Positions 8,557 to 16,802 are shown, counted from the stretch's first letter. The stretch is 64,000 nt of DNA from Amycolatopsis thailandensis (GCF_002234405.1 NZ_NMQT01000035.1:45914-109913), one strand, 5' to 3'. The notes: generated by a model from the letters alone, not told the origin. Numbers and translations: made by a program.

Positions 8557-9932
8557 TTCCGCAACAACCTTCCGGCACGCTCGCGCAGCACGGCCGCGGC
8601 GTCGGTGGCCGCCTTCTCGGCTTTCACCCCGGCTTTGTCTTCCGTGCCTCCGGCCCAAGCGCCGGCGTGCACAGCCGTGGTCTTCTTGCGCACGGTGGTC
8701 TCCACCGCGAGCGGCTGAAGCCGGAACTCGCCGTCCCATCGGATCAGGCCGATGCACGCGCTGGAGGTCGCGATCGCCTTCGGGGTCAGCGGCCCGGCGA
8801 CGGGGATGCGATCGACCTCGACGGAAAGCCGATTCCCGGCGAAGGTGAACGAGAGCGCCTCCTCGTCTCCCTCGACGCCGTAGCCCTCGAGGAAGACGGG
8901 GACCGCGATGCGCACCGGGTGCCGGTCCAGTGGCGCGACCGCCGACGTGACGGCTTTCGGCAGCACGACACGCGCGGTGGAGAACGCGTCCGCGGGCTCA
9001 CCGAGGCGGGCATGCTCGTCCTGCCAGAGAAGGTCGCCCTCGGCCGTGACCGGCATGTCGACGAGGTCCATCGAGCGACCTTCGCTGACGGCCGCGAGCA
9101 GGGAAAGATGTGGGCGCAGCAACTGCCAGATGCCGGCGCCGATGATCGTGTCCGGTTTGGGCACCGTCACGCTCGCACGCACGAGCCGCGGCGCGGTGCC
9201 GTCTTCGGGTTCGAGCACGGCGTGGACCTGGGCCTGCGCCGCCGTCGCGTGTTCGAGCAGATCGACGCCCAGCGGCAACAGGCGCCCGGTGACGGTGCCC
9301 GTCGCCGGCGTCGCCGCCACGCCGGGCAGGGTCAGCAGCATCCCGCGCGACCACAGGTCGCCCCAGCGCCGGACGGGAACGCGCTCCAACGCCGCCCCCG
9401 GACAGGACGCCGCCAGTTCCGCCGCGAACCCGTCGAGCAGGACCGCCAACCGGCGCAAACCCGGTTCCGCGAGTAACGCGGAGATCACCGGAGCCGAAGC
9501 CGAAATCAGGTCGTGGTCGATGCCCTGCCAGCCGGCCCGGGCCAGATCGGACAGCCAGGATCGGGCGGCGGCCAGCAGATTCGGCGTTTCCGTCTCGGAA
9601 GGCTGTCGGTCGGCCTCCTCGTCGGATGGCCGCCCGGTCGCCTCGCCGATACGCGCGAGGACCGCGTCATGCACGGAGCCGCACACCGCGGCCCTCGCCG
9701 CGGCAAGGGAAACGAAGTGCTCCTCCCCCGCCGCCCCGGCCGCGGTCTTCTCGGCCGCCTCGGCGACCCTGGCCGCCAGCGGCGACCCCGCGACGGCATC
9801 GGCCAGCTCGGTGAGACCGGCGATCTTCTGTGGACGAAGCAGTCCGGCGACAAGCACGTCGTCGAACGCGTCGACAGCCGCCAACGCCTCGTCGAGGCCG
9901 GCGATCGGGTCGGTGAGCAGATCGGTGCGCAT
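8553..9932 (-). CDS. Uncharacterised protein of SWIM-VWA-MoxR operon
   Basis: This 459-residue protein starts at ATG 9932, sharing one base with the SWIM gene stop (TGATG), and its stop overlaps the VWA start. I recognise no catalytic motif. The first half is alanine-rich and helical; the second half contains repeated beta-type segments (TVTGRLLPLGVDLLE, VRIAVPVFLEGYGVEGD, LSFTFAGNRLSVEVDRIPV). No signal peptide or transmembrane helix is seen. In related actinobacterial operons this slot is often held by large uncharacterised proteins such as DUF5691; I cannot confirm that match. Fixed position and coupling suggest a structural or client-recognition role. Confidence 0.75.
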   Translation of the reverse strand: MRTDLLTDPIAGLDEALAAVDAFDDVLVAGLLRPQKIAGLTELADAVAGSPLAARVAEAAEKTAAGAAGEEHFVSLAAARAAVCGSVHDAVLARIGEATGRPSDEEADRQPSETETPNLLAAARSWLSDLARAGWQGIDHDLISASAPVISALLAEPGLRRLAVLLDGFAAELAASCPGAALERVPVRRWGDLWSRGMLLTLPGVAATPATGTVTGRLLPLGVDLLEHATAAQAQVHAVLEPEDGTAPRLVRASVTVPKPDTIIGAGIWQLLRPHLSLLAAVSEGRSMDLVDMPVTAEGDLLWQDEHARLGEPADAFSTARVVLPKAVTSAVAPLDRHPVRIAVPVFLEGYGVEGDEEALSFTFAGNRLSVEVDRIPVAGPLTPKAIATSSACIGLIRWDGEFRLQPLAVETTVRKKTTAVHAGAWAGGTEDKAGVKAEKAATDAAAVLRERAGRLLRK

Positions 9933-10429
9933 CACACCACCGCCCTGGTCGGCGGGAACCACTGAAGTTCCGGCACCGGCGCCGTCGACGCCGCGAACTC
10001 CAGATATGCCAAGTGCCGCAAGAACTGGCTGAACACGGACGCGGCCGCGGTGTTGTCGCCCTGCGACGGTCGCGTCGCGCTCATGGTCTGCGAAATGGCC
10101 TGCGCGGTCGGCTCCGGAACGTCGACGCGCAAGTATCGCGCGACGCGCTCGGCGCCGTACTGAAGGGTGGATTCGTTGAGCAGAGCGAGGATGTGGTTGC
10201 AGAACATGCCCCGCGCGCCACCGCAAGGCCGATTGTTGTTGGTACTACAGGCGAACTCGTACGTACTCGCCGCGACCGACGAGACGTACACGCGCCCGAT
10301 GTCCGATCCGCTGGACACCACGCCCTGCACCCGTCCGTCGGCCAGTTCGACGAACGGAACCTTCGCGAGCTTGCGCGGGCGGGCAGGTGACAACACCCGG
10401 GCCGTGCTCGCTCTTTCCCAGTCTGACAA
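9932..10429 (-). CDS. SWIM zinc-finger protein
   Basis: The first gene of the five-gene operon encodes about 165 residues with a SWIM-type zinc-binding pattern: FACSTNNNRPCGGARGMFCNH supplies cysteines and the terminal CxH, followed by ILALL. SWIM fingers bind DNA or proteins. I chose the TTG at 10429 because AAGGAG lies 8 nt upstream (about 10437-10442); a GTG at 10489 would add 20 residues without a comparable site. Its stop shares a base with the next gene. It may recognise nucleic acid or a partner protein for the MoxR-VWA module. Confidence 0.78.
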   Translation of the reverse strand: MSDWERASTARVLSPARPRKLAKVPFVELADGRVQGVVSSGSDIGRVYVSSVAASTYEFACSTNNNRPCGGARGMFCNHILALLNESTLQYGAERVARYLRVDVPEPTAQAISQTMSATRPSQGDNTAAASVFSQFLRHLAYLEFAASTAPVPELQWFPPTRAVV

Positions 10430-10501
10430 CGCATCTTCTCCTTGCGGGGGTGCCTCGGTGGGGACTGGGAAGAACCTAGCGGGAGGCACCGACAGTTTTG
10501 A

Positions 10502-11140
10502 TCACATCCGAAGTTTTGCGAGCTGAGTCGCCAGATCCGCGAGGTCTTCCGCGTAGAAGTCGAACCGATCCGTCTCCGATGGAGGGTCCCCGACGGGCCT
10601 GGCGACGTATGCGGTGCGCAGGCCGACGCTCTGCGCGCCCCTCAGGTCCCACGCGTGGGCCGCGACCATCAGCAGCCGCTCCGGCTGCGTGCCCGACACC
10701 GTGACGGCCAGCTCGTAGACAGCCGGGTCCGGCTTGTAGCTCTGCGCCTCCTCGGCGGAGAGCGCCTGGTGCCAGCGGAGGCCGGCGTAGGCGTTCATCC
10801 GGAGCAGGGTCGTCCGACTGGCGTTGGAGAGGCCGATCAGCGGGTAGTGCTCGGCCAGCTTGTTGAGCCCGTCGACAGTGTCGGGCCAGGGTGGCATCCT
10901 GCGGCCCGCTGTCGCGAGCGCTTCCGTTTGAGCCGCTTCACGGTCCAGCACGTCACTCGGGGCGTATGGCCTCTCCCCGTCGACGATGCGCTGTTGCTCG
11001 GTTGCGACGTGGTCGAGCCACTGCCTGGCCAGCTCATCCACGTCGGCGTCCGGCGCGGTTTGACGGATGGCCGCGCGGATCCCGGCCGGTTCGTCGACGA
11101 GCGTGCCGAGTATGTCGAACACCAAGGCGTCGATCTGCAC
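10502..11140 (-). CDS. HAD-superfamily hydrolase, haloacid dehalogenase type II-like
   Basis: The 212-residue protein has the HAD nucleophile motif ALVFDILGTLVDE near its N terminus, motif II LSNAS, the lysine in YKPDPAVYELA and an acidic C-terminal motif (AAHAWDLRGA), matching the L-2-haloacid dehalogenase/phosphatase branch. GTG 11140 has GGGAGG 6 nt upstream and is preferred to TTG 11146. It is divergent from the CGNR regulator, with a 12-bp palindrome between them. The reaction may be dehalogenation or phosphate-ester hydrolysis of a small molecule. Confidence 0.85.
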   Translation of the reverse strand: MQIDALVFDILGTLVDEPAGIRAAIRQTAPDADVDELARQWLDHVATEQQRIVDGERPYAPSDVLDREAAQTEALATAGRRMPPWPDTVDGLNKLAEHYPLIGLSNASRTTLLRMNAYAGLRWHQALSAEEAQSYKPDPAVYELAVTVSGTQPERLLMVAAHAWDLRGAQSVGLRTAYVARPVGDPPSETDRFDFYAEDLADLATQLAKLRM

Positions 11141-11168
11141 GAGCAACCTCCCAGTAAGGGTTAAAGTG

Positions 11169-11180
11169 GCGGTTAACCGC
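11169..11180. promoter_or_regulatory. 12-bp palindrome between HAD and CGNR genes
   Basis: GCGGTTAACCGC is perfectly self-complementary and lies in the 64-bp divergent gap; a further GGTTAA copy is just upstream (about 11159-11164). It probably binds the CGNR regulator encoded at 11205, which is inference. Confidence 0.45.
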
Positions 11181-11204
11181 GAACGTACGAGAGGTTGGTA
11201 AGGG

Positions 11205-11828
11205 ATGCAAGTAGCTTTAGACGATTACGTCTGGGCGGCCGGTGTTGCTACCGACCTGGTCAACACCGCTCCCGAGGTCTGGCACGGCGAAGACCACCTG
11301 CCTGACCTGGCCGCTCTCGCCGCCTTCGCGGACCTTCACTCGATACCCACGCCCGCCCAGGCCAGCGATCTGCGCGCCGTTCACCGACTGCGCACCACCG
11401 TGCGGGACCTGATCGACCACCCTGACCGGGAGCACCTCGTCACCGGAGCTTCCGCCCTCACGTCGCCCGCCGGTCACGTCACCCTCCTGACCGACAGCGC
11501 GCGGTGGGCGGTTTCCCTTCAACCTGCCGCGACGGTGGCGGACGCCCTGTCCCTGATCTGCGGCGTCGGCATCCTTGGCGCAGTCCAGACTCTCGGCGCC
11601 GAACGGTTCCGCGCGTGTGGCGCACCCACCTGCCGGGGCGCGTTCATCGACACCACGAGACCTGGACGGCGTCGCTACTGCATGCCAGGCCTGTGCGGGA
11701 ACCGCGTCAACGTCGCCAACCACCGGTCACGCCGAGCCTCGCTCCCTTCTCCACATACCAAAAGGCTTGACGTGCCACCTACCATCTACAGCCCTCCGGT
11801 CAAACACCTCTCCACACCCTCTGATTAG
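11205..11828 (+). CDS. CGNR zinc-finger (ABATE-domain) putative regulator
   Basis: The 207-residue protein has the N-terminal ABATE region (DLVNTAPEVW, RLRTTVRDLIDHP) and a C-terminal CGNR zinc finger: CGAPTCRGAFIDTTRPGRRR followed by YCMPGLCGNRVNVANHR, with all four expected cysteines. This family is abundant in actinobacteria and presumed to regulate transcription, often of an adjacent gene. The start ATG 11205 has a weak TAAGGG site. The last 30 residues after the finger run into the AT-rich island and look unlike other members, so the native C terminus may have been altered when the island arrived. Confidence 0.85.
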   Translation: MQVALDDYVWAAGVATDLVNTAPEVWHGEDHLPDLAALAAFADLHSIPTPAQASDLRAVHRLRTTVRDLIDHPDREHLVTGASALTSPAGHVTLLTDSARWAVSLQPAATVADALSLICGVGILGAVQTLGAERFRACGAPTCRGAFIDTTRPGRRRYCMPGLCGNRVNVANHRSRRASLPSPHTKRLDVPPTIYSPPVKHLSTPSD

Positions 11829-12070
11829 CGAGCCTCCTGTAACAAATTACGCGATGCACTATTCGCCCGACGACAGGAGTCACGCGAACGAATAATACCT
11901 AGCGAAACTGAACCATCATCGGCCACACGAGAATCTGAAAACTGGCCGACCGCCAAAGAATGCCGAAGGAGTACCGAAGATGCCATCCAACCGCCTACCA
12001 TACGAAATGGTTTGCACACCTCGGAAGCCTTACCAGGAAACAGAGTCATGGCACCCCAGCAGGACCCGCG

Positions 12071-13252
12071 ATGCGCATCAGATCTGACTCAACACTCAAG
12101 TATCTGCTACTTGCAATTAACGAACACGCGAAACGTGACGAAGTTTCCCAGCCCATCATGGATGCACTTGAGCACATGGGGACGCTGAGTCCATATCGAG
12201 GAGGGCGACAACTGATCGATCTCCTACAGTTCGCTCGACGGACAGCAGTTGAGCAGAACGACGAGCGCACCGCACGCGGCCTAGAAGACGCTTTGGGATA
12301 CACAAACGGGAAGGTACTAGAGAAAGATTTAAGACAAGATTACCCGCTATATTCAGGTGACGGGCAAGATGACGTGCAAATGTTAGAGCGCGCGTCGAGC
12401 GCTTTAAGAAGCCTGGCAGCACATGAAATCGAAGACTTTCTCAAGGAAAACCCGAACGCTTCCGGTGAAGATGTAAGGAATTACTTCGCCCAGCACGGAA
12501 ACAGACCACTGCGATTCGCTCGGGCAAGACGCGCAGGCCACTACGGAGCCTTTCGAATACGATCAGATATTTCCGCATGGGTAGTGGATGTCTTGGCCGA
12601 CAGAGTCGACTACGTCCATCATTTTGATGACAGCAAATATTCACTTGAAGAAATGCTCGCATTACCTGATCTTGACGACGCCTTGGCGGCCGCACAGATC
12701 ACACGACGCCGACGCCAACTAGCCACGATCAAAAGCACGGTCGAAAATCGCTACAGCTCAGAGGAGCATATCCAGGAAGCCCTATCTGAAGCGTGGTGGA
12801 TCTTCGGCGGAAAGTATGTAGGCGAACTTTACCGACGCCGACTGGCAGTCGGAATGGAAGTGGACATCCCACTCCTCCGACCAGACGGCGTGTTACATGT
12901 CGTCGAACTAAAGAAGGCAAACGTCGAGATTGTCAAAAAATATCGAAGCGGATACGTTCCAACTTCTCCTGTACACAATGCAGTAGGCCAGGCAGCAAAC
13001 TACCTGCAAAAACTAGATGAAGAGCGAAATGAGATAGCTGAAGCTTTCGGCATAGAGACCAGGCGATCGTTCGCTACGGTCGTGATCGGACATCCTATTT
13101 TTCAGCCTGAGATTAATACAAGAAAGATAAACGAAGCGCTACGCATCTACGCGAGTCATCTTAGTAGAATCGATATTCTGACCTATGCCGAACTCTTGGA
13201 CAACGCTGAACGACTACTAAATTTCGAAGATGCCGCCAAGAACGATCCGTAA
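12071..13252 (+). CDS. Shedu-like anti-phage nuclease (DUF4263/SduA C-terminal domain)
   Basis: The 393-residue protein ends in a DUF4263-type PD-(D/E)xK nuclease: the lead helix EEHIQEALSEAWWIFGGKYV, then D265 (MEVDIPLLR) and E279-x-K281 (VVELKKANVEI), then a glutamine-containing helix (AVGQAANYLQKLDEE). This is the signature of SduA, the single-gene Shedu defence protein that cleaves phage DNA. The N-terminal 220 residues are a helical sensor-like region. I chose ATG 12071 (AGGA 7 nt upstream); the same frame is open from 11960. Codon use is AT-rich, unlike all neighbours. Assignment to Shedu is by motif and domain order; activity is inferred. Confidence 0.82.
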   Translation: MRIRSDSTLKYLLLAINEHAKRDEVSQPIMDALEHMGTLSPYRGGRQLIDLLQFARRTAVEQNDERTARGLEDALGYTNGKVLEKDLRQDYPLYSGDGQDDVQMLERASSALRSLAAHEIEDFLKENPNASGEDVRNYFAQHGNRPLRFARARRAGHYGAFRIRSDISAWVVDVLADRVDYVHHFDDSKYSLEEMLALPDLDDALAAAQITRRRRQLATIKSTVENRYSSEEHIQEALSEAWWIFGGKYVGELYRRRLAVGMEVDIPLLRPDGVLHVVELKKANVEIVKKYRSGYVPTSPVHNAVGQAANYLQKLDEERNEIAEAFGIETRRSFATVVIGHPIFQPEINTRKINEALRIYASHLSRIDILTYAELLDNAERLLNFEDAAKNDP

Positions 13253-13393
13253 GCTTCCACAATCGCCTCACACCGATCCGCCACCCTAACCTCGGATACC
13301 CCAGTAGCATGCTTCCCTGTTTCTCCCGCCTGAACCGAAAGAACAACAGCATTCGAAAGCACCTAAATACTACTCAAAAATTTCAACAGAACA

Positions 13394-13415
13394 CATAGAG
13401 TTCAAGAACTCTATG
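13394..13415. terminator. Perfect inverted repeat after Shedu gene
   Basis: CATAGAGTTC, AA, GAACTCTATG: two exact 10-bp arms, 142 bp beyond the nuclease stop. It could be its terminator, or a relic of the boundary of the acquired segment. There is no clear T tract. Confidence 0.45.
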
Positions 13416-13440
13416 CCGTATTCAATTACACTCGAGACAC

Positions 13441-13485
13441 GTCAGCTGGTCCCTCCCCGGTGCTGCCGACGAGGGACCAGTTGAC
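13441..13485 (-). terminator. Terminator hairpin of trypsin-like protease gene
   Basis: Arms GTCAGCTGGTCCCT (13441-13454) and AGGGACCAGTTGAC (13472-13485) pair over 14 bp with one G-T wobble and a 17-nt loop, just downstream of the protease stop on the minus strand. Confidence 0.7.
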
Positions 13486-13497
13486 GGACTAGAAGGA

Positions 13498-14217
13498 TCA
13501 GACGCCGGCCACCTGCTGGATCCAGGGCCGGTACCGCGTGATGTTCGTGTAAGCGGTGGTCGTCTGCCGGTCACTAGTCGACGCGACGCCGACCTGCTTG
13601 CCGGAAGCGAACATCGGACCACCGGAGTCTCCACCGGCGGTGATGCCGTCGCCGCGGCTCGCGCAGACAGCGACGCCGCCGTTGTAGTCACGGCACGAGA
13701 CCGACGTGACGCGGACGTTGGCGACCTTCAGGTACCGCGACTGGCAGTTGATCTCCGAGCCGCACTGGCTGGTCGCGCCCCAGCCGTAGACCTGCACGGT
13801 CTGCCCGGTCGAGACGTTGGCGGTGGTGCCCAGCGGCGAGTAGGTGGCGTTGACCGAGGTCGTCAGCTTCACGATCGCGAGGTCCGCGCCCGCGTGGCGG
13901 GTCACGGTCGAGCCGGTGGCCATGGTGCCACCACTCTGCTGGTCGAGGCTGCCGATCCGGAAAGTGAACGTCCCGCCGCTGGCCACACAGTGCTTCGCGG
14001 TCAGGATGTACTGCGGCGCGATGATCGTCGAGGTACACGTTTGCCGGCCGTTGGCGAAGAGTCTGGCCGCCCACGGGCCGCTCGACGCGTTCTGGCCGCC
14101 GATGATCATCGGCTGGACGTCGGACGTGGGTTCCGCGGCGGACGCCACGGGGGCGGTCACGCCGAGCATCGCCGCGAAGGCGGTGCCGGCGATGAGGGCG
14201 AAGGAGCGCAGTCGCAT
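13498..14217 (-). CDS. Secreted trypsin-like serine protease (S1 family)
   Basis: The 239-residue preproprotein has a Sec signal (cleavage near ASA-A28), a short propeptide and the mature N terminus IIGG after residue 37. The catalytic triad is complete: H76 in LTAKHC, D112 in ADLAIVKL, S198 in GGDSGGPM. Several cysteines can form the usual disulfides. It should be an extracellular endopeptidase activated by cleavage before IIGG. It is monocistronic, with a hairpin downstream and a 300-bp upstream region containing one copy of the ACGAAAGT octamer also found before two other secreted enzymes. Confidence 0.93.
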   Translation of the reverse strand: MRLRSFALIAGTAFAAMLGVTAPVASAAEPTSDVQPMIIGGQNASSGPWAARLFANGRQTCTSTIIAPQYILTAKHCVASGGTFTFRIGSLDQQSGGTMATGSTVTRHAGADLAIVKLTTSVNATYSPLGTTANVSTGQTVQVYGWGATSQCGSEINCQSRYLKVANVRVTSVSCRDYNGGVAVCASRGDGITAGGDSGGPMFASGKQVGVASTSDRQTTTAYTNITRYRPWIQQVAGV

Positions 14218-14519
14218 GGTTCCGACTCATTTCTGCGGCGAGGAACAAGGCCGCGTACCGAGGGAAGGATGGGCTGATTCTGTGACGCGGCAAGTGAAAT
14301 CGGACACCGACGAAAGTCGTGCAGAAGGTACCTATCTTTCCGTTTCGGCCACCGTTAGGTGTTTGCTCCAGGTATCCGGGCCATGCCGTCGATGTCGGCC
14401 CAAACCGAATGGCCCGATCGGCGTCCGTCCATTTGAGACGAATGGTGGCATAACCCTAGGGGCATAGTCCGGACCCGAGGGGTTTCGAATCAGGCCCCGG
14501 TCACGCCAGAATCGGCACC
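14218..14519. promoter_or_regulatory. Divergent intergenic region with ACGAAAGT octamer
   Basis: This 302-bp gap between the protease and nitroreductase genes holds no gene I can support. It contains ACGAAAGT at 14310-14317, embedded in CGACGAAAGTCG, and TACCTATCTTTC at 14329-14340. The octamer recurs upstream of the secreted proteins at 28514 and 42745. No confident -35/-10 pair was seen. Confidence 0.4.
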
Positions 14520-15215
14520 ATGACCACAGCACAGTGGACCCCGACCTACGGCGACCCCTTCGAACCGGTGCCCTACCGCCCGGCTCGCGTTTCGGCGGAG
14601 GAATCGCTGGCCACCGCCGCCGATCTGCGCCGCCGCATGGACACCCGCCGCACCGTGCGGATGTTCTCGACCGACCCGGTGCCCGAGCAGGTGCTCGTCG
14701 ACGCCATCGCGGTGGCGTCCACCGCACCCAGCGGCGCGCATCAGCAGCCGTGGACCTTCGTCCTCATCAAGGACGACGCGACCAAACAGCGGATCCGGGA
14801 CGCCGCCGAAGAGGAGGAACGCGTCTCCTACGAGGGCAGGCTCGGCGAGGAGTGGCTGTCCGCCTTGCGTCCGCTGGGCACCGACGCCGTCAAAACCCAC
14901 CTCACCGACGCCCCGTACCTCATCGTCGTCTTCCAGCAGCGCTACTTCCTCGACGAGGACGGCACCAAGCACAAGCATTACTACGTCGACGAGTCGGTGG
15001 GCATCGCGGTCGGCATGCTGCTCACGGCGTTGCATCTGTCCGGGCTGGCCGCGTTGACGCATACGCCGTCGCCGATGCGCTTCCTCGGCGAACTGCTCGA
15101 GCGGCCGCAGAACGAGAAGGCGTTCGCGGTCATCCCGGTCGGTTATCCGGCGGACGACTGCGTGGTGCCGGACCTCGTGCGCAAGTCGATCGACCAGGTG
15201 CTGATCCGCCGCTGA
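14520..15215 (+). CDS. Nitroreductase-family flavoprotein (iodotyrosine deiodinase/BluB-like branch)
   Basis: The 231-residue protein has the FMN phosphate-binding start RRTVRMFS, the active-site segment STAPSGAHQQPWTF and the C-terminal THTPSPM, features of the nitroreductase fold closest to iodotyrosine deiodinase-like enzymes. It probably binds FMN, dimerises and reduces an aromatic, halogenated or quinone-type substrate with NAD(P)H. It appears monocistronic, ending at a strong hairpin at 15227-15250. The physiological substrate is not indicated by neighbours. Confidence 0.87.
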   Translation: MTTAQWTPTYGDPFEPVPYRPARVSAEESLATAADLRRRMDTRRTVRMFSTDPVPEQVLVDAIAVASTAPSGAHQQPWTFVLIKDDATKQRIRDAAEEEERVSYEGRLGEEWLSALRPLGTDAVKTHLTDAPYLIVVFQQRYFLDEDGTKHKHYYVDESVGIAVGMLLTALHLSGLAALTHTPSPMRFLGELLERPQNEKAFAVIPVGYPADDCVVPDLVRKSIDQVLIRR

Positions 15216-15226
15216 GCCCAGGCGTG

Positions 15227-15250
15227 ACCCGGGTGCGCGCGCACCCGGGT
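15227..15250 (+). terminator. Terminator hairpin after nitroreductase
   Basis: ACCCGGGTGC, GCGC, GCACCCGGGT: perfect 10-bp arms 12 nt after the stop codon. Confidence 0.8.
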
Positions 15251-15275
15251 TGCGCGAAGCGACCGTAAGCAAGCA

Positions 15276-15315
15276 GTCAAACTGCGCATTTGTGCAGTTT
15301 AGTGCTCAGTTTGAC
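15276..15315. promoter_or_regulatory. Triple CAGTTT operator upstream of GH109-like gene
   Basis: GTCAAACTG (15276-15284), CAGTTT (15295-15300) and CAGTTTGAC (15307-15315) form one inverted and one direct repeat; the outer two are exact 9-bp reverse complements. They lie just upstream of a TTGACA box at 15323-15328. This arrangement resembles sugar-responsive operators of ROK, DeoR or GntR type. No cognate regulator is adjacent. Confidence 0.5.
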
Positions 15316-15322
15316 GCATCTC

Positions 15323-15351
15323 TTGACATATCTGGCGGCGATTGGACAAAG
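15323..15351 (+). promoter_or_regulatory. Possible promoter of GH109-like gene
   Basis: A consensus TTGACA (15323-15328) is followed after 17 bp by a weak ACAAAG (15346-15351). The gene starts 37 bp further on. Only the -35 box is strong. Confidence 0.4.
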
Positions 15352-15387
15352 TCGGGCAACCGAAGGCGACACGAAGGAGTGTTCTTC

Positions 15388-16785
15388 ATGGCCGACCTGC
15401 CCTCTGTCTCCCGGCGGACCCTGTTCGGCGGCGCGCTCGCCGCCGGGGCGCTCGCCGCGATCCCGACGAGCGCCACCGCCGCGGAAGAGGCCACCGGAGC
15501 GGAAAGCGCGCCCCGCCGTCCTGGTCAGCGCAGCATGATCGGGGTGCCGTTCGAGCGGCACCGGACCGTCCGGATCGGGATGATCGGTCTCGGCAACCGC
15601 GGCATGTCCATGATCGGCGGGTGGAGCGCCGTACCGGGCGCCGCGGTCACCGCGGTCTGCGACATCCGCGCCGAGCGCGCGAAGGCCGCCGCGGACAAAC
15701 TCGCGGCCGACGGGCGCCCCCGCCCGGCCGAGTACGGCGGATCCGCCGACGCCTACAAGAAGATGCTCGCCCGCGACGACATCGACCTCGTCTACATCGC
15801 CACCCCGTGGGAGTTCCACTACCCGCAGGGCAAGGCCGCGCTGCAGTCCGGCAAGCACGTCGGCGTCGAACTCCCGATCGCCACCGAGCTCGACCAGCTG
15901 TGGGACCTCGTCAACACCAGCGAGCAGACCCGCAAGCACCTGTTCCTCGCCGAGAACTGCAACTACGGCCGCAACGAGCTCGCGATCCTCAAGATGGCGC
16001 ACGCCGGTGTCTTCGGTGAGATCACCAACGGGCACGGCGGTTACCTGCACGACCTGCGCGAACTGCTGTTCTCCGACACGTACTACACCGACGCGTGGCG
16101 CCGGAAGTGGCACACCCGCAGCACCGCGAGCTTCTACCCGATGCACGGTCTCGCCCCGATCGCCGCCTGCATGGACGTCAACCGCGGCGACCGGTTCGCC
16201 ACGCTGCGCGCCACGGCGACCGAGCCGAAGGGGCTAGCCGACTACCGCAAGCGCCACATGCCGCCGGGCCACCCGTCGTGGAAAGAGACCTACATCAACG
16301 GCGACCTGGTGACCTGCCTGATCGAGACCGAGCAGGGCCGGATCATCCGCGCCGAGCACGACGTCAGCTCGCCGCGCCCGTACAGCCGCATCAACAGCCT
16401 CGCGGGCAGCCGCGGCATCGTGGAGGACTACCCCGAGCGGATCTACCTCGAACCCGACCACAGCGGGCACGCGTGGAAGGACTTCAAACCGTACCGCGAG
16501 CGGCACGACCACTGGCTGTGGAAGAAACTCAAGGACGACCCGAACCTCGGCGGTCACGGCGGCATGGACTACGTGCTGCAGTGGCGGATCGTGCAGCAGA
16601 TGCGCGCCGGGCTGGTGCCGGACATCGACGTCTACGACTCCGCGGCCTGGTGCTCCCCCGTGCCGTTGAGCGTGGTCTCGCTGGCCCGCGGCGGGAAGCC
16701 GGTGTCGATGCCGGACTTCACGCGCGGCGGCTGGTCGAAGCCCCGGGCCGGTCTCGACTCGCAGCCTTCGGAGATGCCCGGCTAG
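15388..16785 (+). CDS. Tat-exported GH109-type NAD-dependent glycosidase (Gfo/Idh/MocA family)
   Basis: The 465-residue protein begins at ATG 15388 behind GAAGGAG. A Tat signal (SRRTLFGGALAAGALAAI) precedes a Rossmann domain with GMIGLGNRG (64-72). Downstream motifs ATPWEFHYPQGKAAL, ENCNYGRNEL, GGYLHDLRELL, NRGDRFATL, HDVSSPRPYSR and GHGGMDYVLQWR are those of glycoside hydrolase family 109, which cleaves alpha-N-acetylgalactosaminides through an NAD-assisted oxidation-elimination mechanism. NAD must be bound before export, which fits the Tat route. It probably acts on extracellular glycans. Repeated CAGTTT elements upstream suggest sugar-responsive control. Confidence 0.88.
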   Translation: MADLPSVSRRTLFGGALAAGALAAIPTSATAAEEATGAESAPRRPGQRSMIGVPFERHRTVRIGMIGLGNRGMSMIGGWSAVPGAAVTAVCDIRAERAKAAADKLAADGRPRPAEYGGSADAYKKMLARDDIDLVYIATPWEFHYPQGKAALQSGKHVGVELPIATELDQLWDLVNTSEQTRKHLFLAENCNYGRNELAILKMAHAGVFGEITNGHGGYLHDLRELLFSDTYYTDAWRRKWHTRSTASFYPMHGLAPIAACMDVNRGDRFATLRATATEPKGLADYRKRHMPPGHPSWKETYINGDLVTCLIETEQGRIIRAEHDVSSPRPYSRINSLAGSRGIVEDYPERIYLEPDHSGHAWKDFKPYRERHDHWLWKKLKDDPNLGGHGGMDYVLQWRIVQQMRAGLVPDIDVYDSAAWCSPVPLSVVSLARGGKPVSMPDFTRGGWSKPRAGLDSQPSEMPG

Positions 16786-16802
16786 GCCACGGCGACGGCC
16801 GG

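Larger units (their letters stand above)
11829..13440. mobile_element. AT-rich island carrying a defence gene
   Basis: Base composition drops sharply here; for example 12301-12360 is 40% GC against roughly 70% in flanking genes. The island holds one substantial gene (Shedu-like nuclease, 12071-13252) plus about 240 bp of AT-rich leader and 190 bp of trailer. No integrase, transposase or tRNA-type attachment site is visible. An inverted repeat (13394-13415) lies near the right end. Horizontal acquisition is inferred from composition and gene type; the boundaries are approximate. Confidence 0.55.

Noticed and set aside
11980..12087. Possible 35-codon plus-strand peptide starting at ATG 11980 behind AGGAG in the AT-rich island
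   Set aside because: It has a fair ribosome binding site but no recognisable sequence and overlaps the Shedu-like gene start in another frame; not enough to call a gene.
11829..13440. Complete mobile element (integron, IS or prophage)
   Set aside because: No transposase, integrase, terminal repeats or tRNA target is visible; only atypical composition supports acquisition.
14329..14340. Shared 12-mer TACCTATCTTTC before both secreted proteases (also 42569-42580) as a separate regulatory motif
   Set aside because: An 11-of-12 match also occurs inside the LysR coding sequence near 43942-43953, so it is less specific than the nearby octamer; kept only as a note.
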